A DNA stretch of 64,000 bases from Brevundimonas nasdae (GTDB lineage Bacteria; Pseudomonadota; Alphaproteobacteria; Caulobacterales; Caulobacteraceae), in contig NZ_JAEPWN010000001.1 in assembly GCF_016654005.1 (NCBI RefSeq), forward strand, positions 1 through 64,000, in the 5' to 3' direction. Every line of letters begins with the position of its first letter. Position 1 is the first letter of the stretch. Shown piece by piece: positions 9,526 through 17,801 of this stretch. Made by a program: the position numbers and the translations under genes. The notes below the pieces were generated by a model. That model saw only the letters and a list, made by a program, of their open reading frames with translations. It searched no databases and had not been told where the DNA came from.

Positions 9526-10109
9526 TGTTGACCTCCATCCGTCCGGCGGTCGTTATGATCGCTCTTTTCACGGCTCTGCTCGGCGTGGCCTATCCGCTTG
9601 CGGTGACGGGGGTGGCTCAGGTCGCCTTCCCGACACAGGCTGGCGGAAGCCTCGTCCATAACAAGGCCGGTGCTGTCGTTGGCTCGGCACTGATCGGTCA
9701 AAGGTTCAGTGAGCCAGTTTATTTGCATCCACGCCCGTCGGCGGCAGGCGAGGGGTATGACGCTTCGTCATCGTCAGGTTCCAACCTGGGACCGTTGAGC
9801 CCGGACCTGATCGCGCGCGTGCAGCGTGACGCCGACGCCCTGCGTTCAGAAGCGGCGGGCCGCGCCATTCCAGCGGATGCGGTAACGGCCTCGGCTTCGG
9901 GTCTCGACCCGGATATTTCTCCGGCCTACGCTGAGTTCCAGATCGACCGCATCGCAACGGCGCGCGGCGTCCCGGCGGATGAGGTGCGTCAGGTGATCCA
10001 GCAACATATCAAAGGCCGCACCTTCGGCGTTTTAGGCCAGCCGCGCGTCAATGTGCTGCTGACCAATAGGGCGCTGGATGCCCGGTTCGCAGGGGCTGGC
10101 GCCCATTGA
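9525..10109 (+). CDS. kdpC: K+-transporting ATPase subunit KdpC
   Basis: Encodes 194 residues with one N-terminal transmembrane helix and a periplasmic domain. Family landmarks include Y-L-H-P-R-P-S-A-A-G, then A-S-S-S-S-G-S-N-L-G-P and A-S-G-L-D-P-D-I-S-P-x-Y-A. KdpC is required for assembly of the KdpFABC pump and is thought to assist potassium access to KdpA. The start overlaps the porin stop by one base, and the end overlaps kdpD by four bases. Confidence 0.96.
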   Translation: MLTSIRPAVVMIALFTALLGVAYPLAVTGVAQVAFPTQAGGSLVHNKAGAVVGSALIGQRFSEPVYLHPRPSAAGEGYDASSSSGSNLGPLSPDLIARVQRDADALRSEAAGRAIPADAVTASASGLDPDISPAYAEFQIDRIATARGVPADEVRQVIQQHIKGRTFGVLGQPRVNVLLTNRALDARFAGAGAH

Positions 10110-12796
10110 CAATCCCGCCTGACATCCTGTCAGACAAAACCCCGGCCGCCCCGCGAAAGCGTGGGCGGTTGAAGGTGTTTCTGGGCATGTCGCCGGGGGT
10201 GGGCAAAACCTATGAGATGCTGCGCGCGGCCCGCCGCCTGAAGGCCGAGGGCCGCGATGTGGTGGTCGGCGTGGTCGAGACCCACGGCCGCAAGGAGACC
10301 ATGAGCCTGCTGCGCGGGCTGGAGGTTCTGGCGCGCAGCCCCATCGCCTATCGTGACCGGACCTTGTTGGAGTTCGACATCGACGCCGCCCTGGCGCGTC
10401 GTCCCGAGCTGCTGCTGGTCGATGAATACGCCCATTCCAACGTCCCCGGTTCGCGCCATCCGAAACGCTGGCAGGATGTGGAGGAGTTGCTGGATGCGGG
10501 GCTTGACGTCTGGACCACCCTGAATGTCCAGCATCTGGAAAGTCTGTCGGACGTGGTGTTGCGCATCACCGGCGTGCGCCAGCGCGAAAGCGTGCCCGAC
10601 AGCGCCCTTTCGCGTGCAGACGACATCGAGGTGGTGGACATCACGCCCGAGGAACTGCGCAAGCGTCTGACCGAAGGCAAGGTCTATGTGCCAGAGACGG
10701 CGCGGTTGGCGGCGGACAACTTCTTCAAGATCGAGAACCTGACGGCTCTGCGCGAACTGGCTTTACGTCGTGCGGCCCAGACGGTGGACGATCAACTTGT
10801 GGCGCGCCTGCGTGAACAGGGGGTTCAGGGGCCGTGGGCGGCAGGCGCGCGGATACTGGTTCTGGTCGCTGGGGATATGATGGCGGCCCCCTTGGTGCGG
10901 GCGGGGCGGCGGCTGTCAGACATGATGATGGATGCGCCCTGGACTGTGGCCCACGTGGACCGTCCTTCGGGCGCGCAGCACGGTGTGGGCTCGGCAGGCA
11001 AGCTGTCCGATGCGCTGAAACTGGCGGAACAACTGGGCGGACGCACGGTCGTTCTCAGTGGGGATGACGTGGTGCGGGCCGTCATGGACCATGCCCATCA
11101 CAACAACATCACCCAGATTGTGCTGGCCAAGGGACGCGACAGCCGTCTGTCGGAATGGCTAGGCCGTTCTCTAGCAGCGGAACTGTTGCGACAAGCGCGT
11201 GGCGTCGCCATCCATGTGATCACCGACGGCCATGAGGCTGATGGAAAACCCGCTTCGCACGACCTTCTGGTCAAGCCAAAGGGCAGTTGGCGGGGGTATA
11301 TGGTCGGTGCGACTTGCGTCGCCATGGCGACAGGCATCGCCCTGCTGCTGGATCAGGCGTTTGAACGAGTCGATCTGGGCGTCATCTATCTGGCGGCGGT
11401 GCTGGCGGCCGGGGTTCTGTATGGGCTGCGGCCTGCACTAGCGGCGGCGACGGCGGCGTTCCTGACCTATAATTTTCTGTTTTTGCAGCCGCGTTTCAGC
11501 TTCAGTATCGGCTCGCCTACAGACATCCTGACCCTGATCGTCTTCTGGGCCGTGGCGCTGGTGACAGGGGTGTTGGCCGGACGGGTGCGCGAGCAGGCGC
11601 GGGCGGCGCAAAGACGCGCTTCGGCTGTGTCGGCCCTGCTGGCGGCCAGCCAGCGTCTGGGCAGCGTGGGGGATCGCAAGGCGGCGGCCCGAATTCTGGC
11701 CGAACAGACGGCGGCTGCAGCAGGGGCGGGGGCCGTAGTCCTTCTGCCCATCGATCATGAACTGACCCTTGTCGCGGGTGCGCCGGGCAAGCCTGAACTG
11801 GGTGCAGAGGCCATGGCCGCCGCGCGGTGGGCCTGGGAGAGGGGCGAACCGGCGGGGCATGGGACCGGCACATTGCCTCAGGCGGCCTGGAGTTTTCGTC
11901 CCCTGCAGGGCGTGCGAGGCCGGGCGGGTGTCGCCGGCATTGAAGCCAGCGCCCTGACCCCTGGATCTGACGAGGAGAAACTGGCCCTCGCCCTGCTGGA
12001 TCAGGGCGCCGTGGCGGTGGAACGCGCCGATCTGGCGGGTCAGGCGGTAGAGACCGAGACCCTGCGCCGCACTGACCGGTTCCGTGGGGCGCTGATGAAC
12101 TCGGTCAGCCATGACCTGCGCACGCCCCTGTCGACGGTGCTGGGCGCCTCGACCACCCTGATTGATCTGGGCTCCAAGCTGAGACCGGAGGTTCGTGACG
12201 ATCTCTTGTTGTCGATCCGCGAGGAGGCCGAGCGTCTCAGCCACTATGTCGGCGACCTGCTGGACATGACGCGGCTGGAGGGGGGCGGCCTGAACATTCG
12301 TGCTGACTGGGTTGATGTGCGCGATGTGCTGAACGCGGCAAGCAGGCGTGTGGCGCGGCGGATGGGTCAGCGACGGATGAGCCGCGACTTTTCCGCCCAA
12401 CTCAGTCTGGTCATGGTGGATCAGGGTCTGTTGGAGCAGGCGCTGGTCAATATTCTGGAGAACGCGATCAGCTACAGCCCCGATGGATCGACCATCGAAC
12501 TGGCCGCTTACGAAGATCGGGGGGGGGTCGTCATCTCGATCGAGGATGAGGGCAAGGGCATCCCCACCGACGAACTGGAACGGGTCTTCGACAAGTTCCG
12601 TCGCATGGAGGAACCATCAGACCGCACCAAGGGGGCGGGATTGGGTCTGGCCATCGCCAAGGGGTTCGTCGAGGCCATGAACGGTCGGATCGCCGCCGCC
12701 AGCCCGATCATGGACGGCCCTGACGGCGTCAGATTGGGGACACGCATCCTCATCAGTCTGCCCAAGACCGTCGTCACCCATCCGAACCTGCTCTAG
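10106..12796 (+). CDS. kdpD: Potassium-sensing histidine kinase KdpD
   Basis: Encodes 896 residues from a TTG start overlapping the kdpC stop; no ATG fits. The N-terminal KdpD domain has a Walker-type GMSPGVGKT and the G-x-E-T-H-G-R-x-E-T region, followed by a universal-stress-protein-like domain (about 245-375), four transmembrane helices (about 395-495), a GAF-like segment and the kinase core. The phospho-acceptor is His669 in S-V-S-H-D-L-R-T-P-L, with an N box (NILENAISYS) and G boxes near the end. It senses low potassium and phosphorylates KdpE. Confidence 0.96.
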   Translation: MTIPPDILSDKTPAAPRKRGRLKVFLGMSPGVGKTYEMLRAARRLKAEGRDVVVGVVETHGRKETMSLLRGLEVLARSPIAYRDRTLLEFDIDAALARRPELLLVDEYAHSNVPGSRHPKRWQDVEELLDAGLDVWTTLNVQHLESLSDVVLRITGVRQRESVPDSALSRADDIEVVDITPEELRKRLTEGKVYVPETARLAADNFFKIENLTALRELALRRAAQTVDDQLVARLREQGVQGPWAAGARILVLVAGDMMAAPLVRAGRRLSDMMMDAPWTVAHVDRPSGAQHGVGSAGKLSDALKLAEQLGGRTVVLSGDDVVRAVMDHAHHNNITQIVLAKGRDSRLSEWLGRSLAAELLRQARGVAIHVITDGHEADGKPASHDLLVKPKGSWRGYMVGATCVAMATGIALLLDQAFERVDLGVIYLAAVLAAGVLYGLRPALAAATAAFLTYNFLFLQPRFSFSIGSPTDILTLIVFWAVALVTGVLAGRVREQARAAQRRASAVSALLAASQRLGSVGDRKAAARILAEQTAAAAGAGAVVLLPIDHELTLVAGAPGKPELGAEAMAAARWAWERGEPAGHGTGTLPQAAWSFRPLQGVRGRAGVAGIEASALTPGSDEEKLALALLDQGAVAVERADLAGQAVETETLRRTDRFRGALMNSVSHDLRTPLSTVLGASTTLIDLGSKLRPEVRDDLLLSIREEAERLSHYVGDLLDMTRLEGGGLNIRADWVDVRDVLNAASRRVARRMGQRRMSRDFSAQLSLVMVDQGLLEQALVNILENAISYSPDGSTIELAAYEDRGGVVISIEDEGKGIPTDELERVFDKFRRMEEPSDRTKGAGLGLAIAKGFVEAMNGRIAAASPIMDGPDGVRLGTRILISLPKTVVTHPNLL

Positions 12797-12805
12797 GCTC
12801 TCGCC

Positions 12806-13495
12806 ATGTCCGCCGTCCGTCCGCAGATACTCGTCATCGACGACGAGCCTCAGATCCACCGCTTCCTGTCGCCTGCGCTGGACGCGGCGGGCTATGAGCC
12901 GCGTCGAGCGGACAGCGGACAGGAGGGACTGCGCGGCATCGCCCTGTGGAGCCCGGACGCCGTCGTGCTGGACCTCGGCCTGCCGGACATGGACGGCAAG
13001 GACGTGCTGGTAAGGGCGCGGGAATTCTATGCAGGACCGATCATCATCCTGTCAGCCCGCGATAAAGAGGCAGAGAAGATTGCGGCGCTTGATCTGGGGG
13101 CCAACGACTATGTCGAAAAGCCCTTCGGCGTCGGCGAACTTCTGGCCCGTCTGCGCGCCAACCTGCGGCAGGCTGCGCCGCATGTGATAAACACTGGGCC
13201 GCTAACAGCCGGGGATGTTGTCATTGACCTGGAGCGCCGCATGATCACCCGCGCAGGCGAACCCGTGCGCGTGACGCCCAAGGAATATGATGTCCTGGCC
13301 CATCTTGTGCGCAATGTCGGCAAGGTGATCGGCCACCGCGACCTGCTGACCGCAGTCTGGGGCAAGGCGCATGCTGACGATACGCAGTATCTGCGTGTGG
13401 TCATCGGCCAGTTGCGCCAGAAACTGGAAGCCGATCCAGCGCAGCCGCACTTGATCCTTACGGAGCCGGGTGTGGGCTATCGATTTTCGTACTAA
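12806..13495 (+). CDS. kdpE: Response regulator KdpE
   Basis: Encodes 229 residues: an N-terminal receiver domain with phosphorylatable Asp56 in V-V-L-D-L-G-L-P-D, the conserved lysine in V-E-K-P-F-G, and a C-terminal OmpR-type winged helix ending in E-P-G-V-G-Y-R-F. It starts 9 bases after kdpD, with which it forms a two-component pair that switches on the kdp genes at low potassium. No terminator is evident after the stop; the mobile-element repeat begins 22 bases later. Confidence 0.96.
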   Translation: MSAVRPQILVIDDEPQIHRFLSPALDAAGYEPRRADSGQEGLRGIALWSPDAVVLDLGLPDMDGKDVLVRAREFYAGPIIILSARDKEAEKIAALDLGANDYVEKPFGVGELLARLRANLRQAAPHVINTGPLTAGDVVIDLERRMITRAGEPVRVTPKEYDVLAHLVRNVGKVIGHRDLLTAVWGKAHADDTQYLRVVIGQLRQKLEADPAQPHLILTEPGVGYRFSY

Positions 13496-13517
13496 TGGTT
13501 CAGTCTCGGCAGCTGGT

Positions 13518-13638
13518 TGACTACTGCGTCTGTCACGTCTCATCGTGATGCGTCAGTCGGCGTACTGCCTCCAACAATTCCTCGACAGCGTGCTCTGCAG
13601 CAGCGAGCTTCAACGCCGCTAGAAGCACTTCTCGGCCA
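13518..13638. repeat. Right direct repeat flanking the kdp operon
   Basis: This block matches 3974-4093 in the same orientation, with one single-base gap. It contains the 3' end of the divergent DNA-binding gene. Together with the relic at 3974-4229 it brackets the kdp genes and their two divergent small ORFs (about 9.3 kb). Confidence 0.75.
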
Positions 13639-13919
13639 GCCATTGCGAGAAACACGGCCAAGACTTCGTCGGAATGCCGGATCAACGCGACCAGATGTTC
13701 GCCGCTTGGTCCATATCGACCAGCAAACCAGTTTTTCACTGTCTTCTCGTTGGCACCGGTCCAGGAGGCGACTACCTTCGTTCCTGATCGGCTGCCTCCG
13801 AGCGATTTCTTCAAAGCGGATGCGATCTCGGTAGCGAACCAGTTCTCTGGAATAGGCTGCTCGTTCAAGCCATAGTCAGCCTGTTTCGGAAACAACTTGC
13901 CCTTTTTCGGAAACGACAT
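13533..13919 (-). CDS. Putative DNA-binding protein of the recombinase element
   Basis: Encodes 128 residues from ATG 13919, beginning M-S-F-P-K-K-G-K-L-F. A helical segment reads FATEIASALKKSLGGSRSGT and then K-V-V-A-S-W-T-G-A-N-E-K-T-V-K-N-W-F-A-G-R-Y-G, which looks like a helix-turn-helix with its recognition helix around T-V-K-N-W-F. A related remnant lies at 3974-4093. It is divergent from the recombinase gene at 14052, so it may be the element's regulator or recombination directionality factor. No named family was recognised. Confidence 0.7.
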   Translation of the reverse strand: MSFPKKGKLFPKQADYGLNEQPIPENWFATEIASALKKSLGGSRSGTKVVASWTGANEKTVKNWFAGRYGPSGEHLVALIRHSDEVLAVFLAMAGREVLLAALKLAAAEHAVEELLEAVRRLTHHDET

Positions 13920-14051
13920 TCCGGACTCCCTCGCTCTAAATGGACGCAGGGATTCAGCCTCAGCTTCTCGTGGGTTGGACGAATTGACCCGCGATGATGA
14001 AGAGGTGCGTGCTTGGGTGGTCGCTGGACGAGCAATTCGAACGGGGATGAT

Positions 14052-15587
14052 GTGCCGCCCGAGGTGGATGTGCCGGCCGTCGCCTATGTCCGGATGTCCA
14101 CTGATCACCAGAAGTACTCGACCGAGAACCAACTGGATGTCATCCGCAGCTACGCCGATGCACGCGGTCTGAAGATTCTACGCGTCTTCGAAGATTCAGG
14201 TCGAAGTGGGCTACGCCTCGATGGCCGCGAAGCACTGCAGAACCTCATGGGCGAAGTTCAGTCTGGGAAGGCCGACTTCAAGGCGATCCTCGTCTATGAT
14301 GTCAGCCGATGGGGCCGGTTTCAGGATGCCGACGAAGGCGCCTACCACGAGCATGTCTGCTCGCGCGCCGGGATCCGCGTCCATTACTGCGGCGAACAGT
14401 TCGAGAATGACGGCAGCATTGGCTCCAACCTGCTGAAAACCGTGAAGCGGGTCATGGCGGGCGAGTACAGCCGCGAACTCTCGGTGAAGGTGTTCGCTGG
14501 CCAGTGCCGTTTGGTTGAACTCGGCTTCCGCCAGGGCGGCGCCCCTGGATATGGGTTACGCCGGGTGCTGATCGACGAGCAAGGCAATCCCAAGGGCGAA
14601 CTATCTCGCGGAGAGCAAAAAAGCCTCCAGACCGACAGGGTTATCCTCGTTCCAGGTCCCGAGGACGAACAGGTTGTCGTCCGGCGCATGTATGGCATGT
14701 TTGTAGAGGAACGCCGATCGGAACGGGAGATTGCGGACATACTGAACGCCGATGGACTGCGCACTGATCTCGAACGGCCGTGGACGCGCGCGACGGTCCA
14801 TCAGGTTCTGACCAATGAGAAATACATCGGCAACAACGTCTTCAATAAAGTTTCCTTCAAGCTGAAAAAGCAGCGCGTGGTGAATGCTCGCGACATTTGG
14901 ATCCGCGCCGAGGGGGCTTATGCGGCCATTATCGACGAGGCGATGTTCTTGCGGGCGCGGCAAATCGTCGATGCGCGCAGCCAGCATCTTTCCGACCAGG
15001 ACCTACTGGACGCGCTTCGAGCCCTGCTCGTTAGCAACGGCTTCCTTTCCGGGCTGATCATCGACGAGCACGACGCTACACCGTCATCGAGCGCGTTTCG
15101 CTCTCGCTTCGGCAGTTTGCTGCGCGCTTACGAGATGGTCGGCTATCAACCCGATCGCGACTACCGATACATTGAAATCAATCGCAAGCTCCGCGAGGCA
15201 CATCCGCATATCGTTGCAGATGTCATTGCCGGAATCGAAAGCGTTGGGGGCGGCGCCGTTCAGGATCCCCGAACCGAACTGCTAACCGTCAATGGCGAGT
15301 TCACAGTGTCGGTTGTACTGTCACGATGCTTTGAAACAGCAGCAGGATCGCTGCGCTGGCGCATCCGTCTGGACACGGGGTTCTTGCCGGACATCACCAT
15401 CGCCATACGCATGGACGAACTGAACGCCGCGCCTCGCGACTACTACGTTCTCCCGAGCATCGATATGACCGCGGATCGGCTTCGGCTGGCCGAGCAGAAC
15501 GGTCTGTCTCTCGATGCTTATCGCTTCGACACCCTTGATTTCTTTTTCGCGCTGGCTGGCAGAGCCAAGTTCTTGGAGGTGGCTTGA
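14052..15587 (+). CDS. Large serine recombinase of the ParB/terminase element
   Basis: Encodes about 511 residues. The resolvase domain has Y-V-R-M-S (Ser16) followed by T-D-H-Q-K-Y-S-T-E-N-Q, then D-x-S-R-W-G-R-F, and the Recombinase domain contains R-Q-G-G-A-P-G-Y-G-L-R-R and TNEKYIGNNVFNK. The family differs from the cassette recombinases at 1823 and 44357. The start is uncertain: GTG 14052 has GGGGA nearby, while TTG 14013 would add 13 residues. The stop overlaps the ATG of the next gene, so recombinase and ParB-like proteins form one operon. Confidence 0.9.
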   Translation: MPPEVDVPAVAYVRMSTDHQKYSTENQLDVIRSYADARGLKILRVFEDSGRSGLRLDGREALQNLMGEVQSGKADFKAILVYDVSRWGRFQDADEGAYHEHVCSRAGIRVHYCGEQFENDGSIGSNLLKTVKRVMAGEYSRELSVKVFAGQCRLVELGFRQGGAPGYGLRRVLIDEQGNPKGELSRGEQKSLQTDRVILVPGPEDEQVVVRRMYGMFVEERRSEREIADILNADGLRTDLERPWTRATVHQVLTNEKYIGNNVFNKVSFKLKKQRVVNARDIWIRAEGAYAAIIDEAMFLRARQIVDARSQHLSDQDLLDALRALLVSNGFLSGLIIDEHDATPSSSAFRSRFGSLLRAYEMVGYQPDRDYRYIEINRKLREAHPHIVADVIAGIESVGGGAVQDPRTELLTVNGEFTVSVVLSRCFETAAGSLRWRIRLDTGFLPDITIAIRMDELNAAPRDYYVLPSIDMTADRLRLAEQNGLSLDAYRFDTLDFFFALAGRAKFLEVA

Positions 15588-16495
15588 TGCCTGACGATGT
15601 CGTCTTCAATGCCCATAAGCACGTGACGTTGGTCCCGACCGACAGAGTCCGGATCCTTAATCCACGCGTGCGGAACCCCAAAACATTCGAAGAAATGGTC
15701 GAAAGCATCGCGCGGATAGGCCTCAAGCGCCCCATCACCGTGACCCAGCGCGCGAACACGGAGCCAGCGGAGTATGATCTCGTCTGCGGTCAGGGGCGAC
15801 TTGAAGCTTTCATCCAGCTGAAGCAGGAGGGCATCCCCGCCATCGTGATTGATGCGGACGAAAGCGATTGCCTAGTCATGAGCCTCGTTGAGAACTGCGC
15901 CAGGCGCCAACACCGGGCGATCGACCTGATGCAGGAAGTCGGCACCCTTCGAGAACGTGGATACAACGACCGCGAGATCGCCGGTAAAATCGGCGTCACG
16001 CCCGAATACGTCAACATGATCGCCGGATTGCTTGAGCGAGGTGAGGAGCGGCTGGTCTCCGCCGTTGAAACCGGCCTCATGCCGCTGAACCTCGCGATTG
16101 AGATATCCAGAACGGATGATGAGGGCGCTCAACGCGCGCTAACGGAAGCCTATACGGAGAAGAAGCTGCGCGGAAAGAAATTCGCGGCCGTGCGTCGTCT
16201 GCTAGATCGGCGACTGCGCCGCGGACGGCGCGTGGACGAAACGCCTTTCGGCCGCAAGGTGAACCGCGCCGCGCGCCCGCTAACTAGCGATGCCCTTGTG
16301 CGTGCCTACCGCCAAGAAGCGGATCGCCAGAAGCTGCTCGTCAAGAAGGCGGAACTGACCCAGGGGAGACTCCTCTTCGTCACGGAGGCGTTCCGCGCAC
16401 TTCGGACCGACGAGAATTTCCTGACGTTGCTGCGCGCCGAAGACCTCAAGGCAATGCCTGGCTACCTTGAGGAACGTTCGAGGACGGATCCATGA
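15587..16495 (+). CDS. ParB/RepB-like partition family protein 1
   Basis: Encodes 302 residues. The ParB N-terminal domain carries F-E-E-M-V-E-S-I-A-R-I-G-L-K-R-P-I-T-V, then Y-D-L-V-C-G-Q-G-R-L-E-A-F and the N-C-A-R-R-Q-H-R arginine patch. A helix-turn-helix follows (GYNDREIAGKIGVTPEYVNM). ParB-fold proteins bind CTP and specific DNA sites. No ParA ATPase is nearby, so chromosome-style segregation is unlikely; a role in controlling or maintaining the element is inferred. Start overlaps the recombinase stop by one base, and the end overlaps the next gene by four. Confidence 0.88.
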   Translation: MPDDVVFNAHKHVTLVPTDRVRILNPRVRNPKTFEEMVESIARIGLKRPITVTQRANTEPAEYDLVCGQGRLEAFIQLKQEGIPAIVIDADESDCLVMSLVENCARRQHRAIDLMQEVGTLRERGYNDREIAGKIGVTPEYVNMIAGLLERGEERLVSAVETGLMPLNLAIEISRTDDEGAQRALTEAYTEKKLRGKKFAAVRRLLDRRLRRGRRVDETPFGRKVNRAARPLTSDALVRAYRQEADRQKLLVKKAELTQGRLLFVTEAFRALRTDENFLTLLRAEDLKAMPGYLEERSRTDP

Positions 16496-17409
16496 CGAGG
16501 AAAGAGCGTGGCCCCTCGCAAATCGTCAGGCACGCTTTTGAGGACAACTGCGTGATCCTGTCAGTGAGCGCCCTTCTCCCTGTGCGGGTGCTTCGGACGT
16601 CCACGAAATCCAGCAAGAAGTATCAGCAGATCGCCGCCTCAATCCGCGAAGTCGGTCTCGTCGAGCCGCCTGTGGTGGCCCGAGATCTCGCAAATCCAGA
16701 CACCTATCTCTTGCTGGACGGTCATGTTCGTATCGAGATTTTGAAGGATTTGGGCATCGAACAGGTCGAATGCCTGGTTTCCACTGACGACGAAGCCTTC
16801 ACCTACAACAAGCGGATTAGCCGATTGTCGTCGGTTCAGGAGCACAAGATGATCCGCCGAGCCATCGAGCGCGGCGTGCCGGAGGAAAAGATCGCCAAGG
16901 CATTAGACGTCAATCCAGAGTCCATTCGTCGCAAGGTCCGGATGCTGAACGGGATCTGTGACGAAACGGTCGCTATTCTCAAAGACAAACCTTGTCCGAT
17001 GGCGGTGTTCGAAATTCTCCGAAAAATGAATCCTCTGCGGCAGATCGAGGCTGCGGAACTCCTCGTGAACGCCAATAATTATTCGGTCGCCTACGCCTCG
17101 GCGATCCTGGCCGGGACGCCGCAGGCGCAGCTTGCGGCTGGATCGAAACCGAAAAACATCAAGGGCATCACCGCCGAGGCCGTGGCTCGAATGGAAAGTG
17201 AGTTGGCGCGTCTCCAGGAGGCGATCACGTCGATTCAGGAGACTTACGGCCAAGACCATCTGCATCTGACTGTCATCAAGGGCTACCTGGTCAAGTTACT
17301 CGGGAACGCCCGAGTGGTTCGCTACCTCATGCAGCATCGTCCCGAATTCCTGACCGAGTTCCAGACAATCACCGAGATGACATCCACGCTGCCGCCCGAG
17401 GCAGCCTGA
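16492..17409 (+). CDS. ParB/RepB-like partition family protein 2
   Basis: Encodes 305 residues. It has a ParB-type N-terminus with Y-Q-Q-I-A-A-S-I-R-E-V-G-L-V-E-P-P-V-V, L-L-L-D-G-H-V-R-I-E-I-L, then an N-K-R-I-S-R-L-S-S-V-Q-E-H-K-M patch, a helix-turn-helix (IAKALDVNPESIRRKVRM), and a C-terminal domain like the plasmid RepB C-terminal family. It differs from the preceding protein, so the two may act as a heteromer. It is coupled through ATGA overlap. Its neighbours point to an element-maintenance or element-regulation role rather than plasmid replication. Confidence 0.85.
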   Translation: MTRKERGPSQIVRHAFEDNCVILSVSALLPVRVLRTSTKSSKKYQQIAASIREVGLVEPPVVARDLANPDTYLLLDGHVRIEILKDLGIEQVECLVSTDDEAFTYNKRISRLSSVQEHKMIRRAIERGVPEEKIAKALDVNPESIRRKVRMLNGICDETVAILKDKPCPMAVFEILRKMNPLRQIEAAELLVNANNYSVAYASAILAGTPQAQLAAGSKPKNIKGITAEAVARMESELARLQEAITSIQETYGQDHLHLTVIKGYLVKLLGNARVVRYLMQHRPEFLTEFQTITEMTSTLPPEAA

Positions 17410-17723
17410 ACGATTGCGACGATGGGGACCCGGACCCGATAAGCGCGGGGACCGCAGGAGCTACCGCACGGTGGGGCGGATCGAGCGCGGTGGTGGGAAT
17501 GGCGGCGAACCCGCATGAAGCCCACCAGGCCGATCGCCATCGGGTCGGCCCGTAGCCGGCGGAAATTTATCAGCCAGACTTGAAAACCGCTGAAGCCGTC
17601 ATTTAGGCTTCGATTGCTGGGGCGTCGCCTCAGTGTTCACGTTGGGGATCGCCGATCCCCCCTCACGAAACAATTGAAGTTTTGGAACCGGAGCACCCGC
17701 TCGCGGAAAGAGGAGAGTGCGTG
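17410..17723. other. Intergenic region with a perfect palindrome
   Basis: No convincing gene is present between the RepB-like gene and the leader ORF. At 17644-17660 there is a 17-base perfect palindrome, GGGGATCG-C-CGATCCCC, which could be an operator for one of the ParB-like proteins or for the element's HTH protein. The stretch is otherwise GC-rich with imperfect repeats. Confidence 0.45.
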
Positions 17724-17801
17724 ATGAGTAGCCCGGGGCTTCGGCCCGCCAAGATCGTGTTGTCGGGACAGGCCAAGGCGGCGGGTGGCCGTCATGGCTA
17801 A
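17724..17801 (+). CDS. 25-residue leader ORF before the methyltransferase gene
   Basis: Starts at ATG 17724 with GAGGAG seven bases upstream and begins MSSPGLRPAKIVLSGQAKAA. It ends with TAA overlapping the first codons of the methyltransferase gene, so ribosomes finishing it could restart there. The peptide is basic and rich in glycine and alanine. No function is known; it could be a translational-coupling leader. Confidence 0.35.
   Translation: MSSPGLRPAKIVLSGQAKAAGGRHG

Noticed and set aside
13920..14132. N-terminal extension of the divergent DNA-binding gene
   Set aside because: It would overlap the recombinase gene start, and ATG 13919 gives a compact protein; the extra 71 residues look noncoding.
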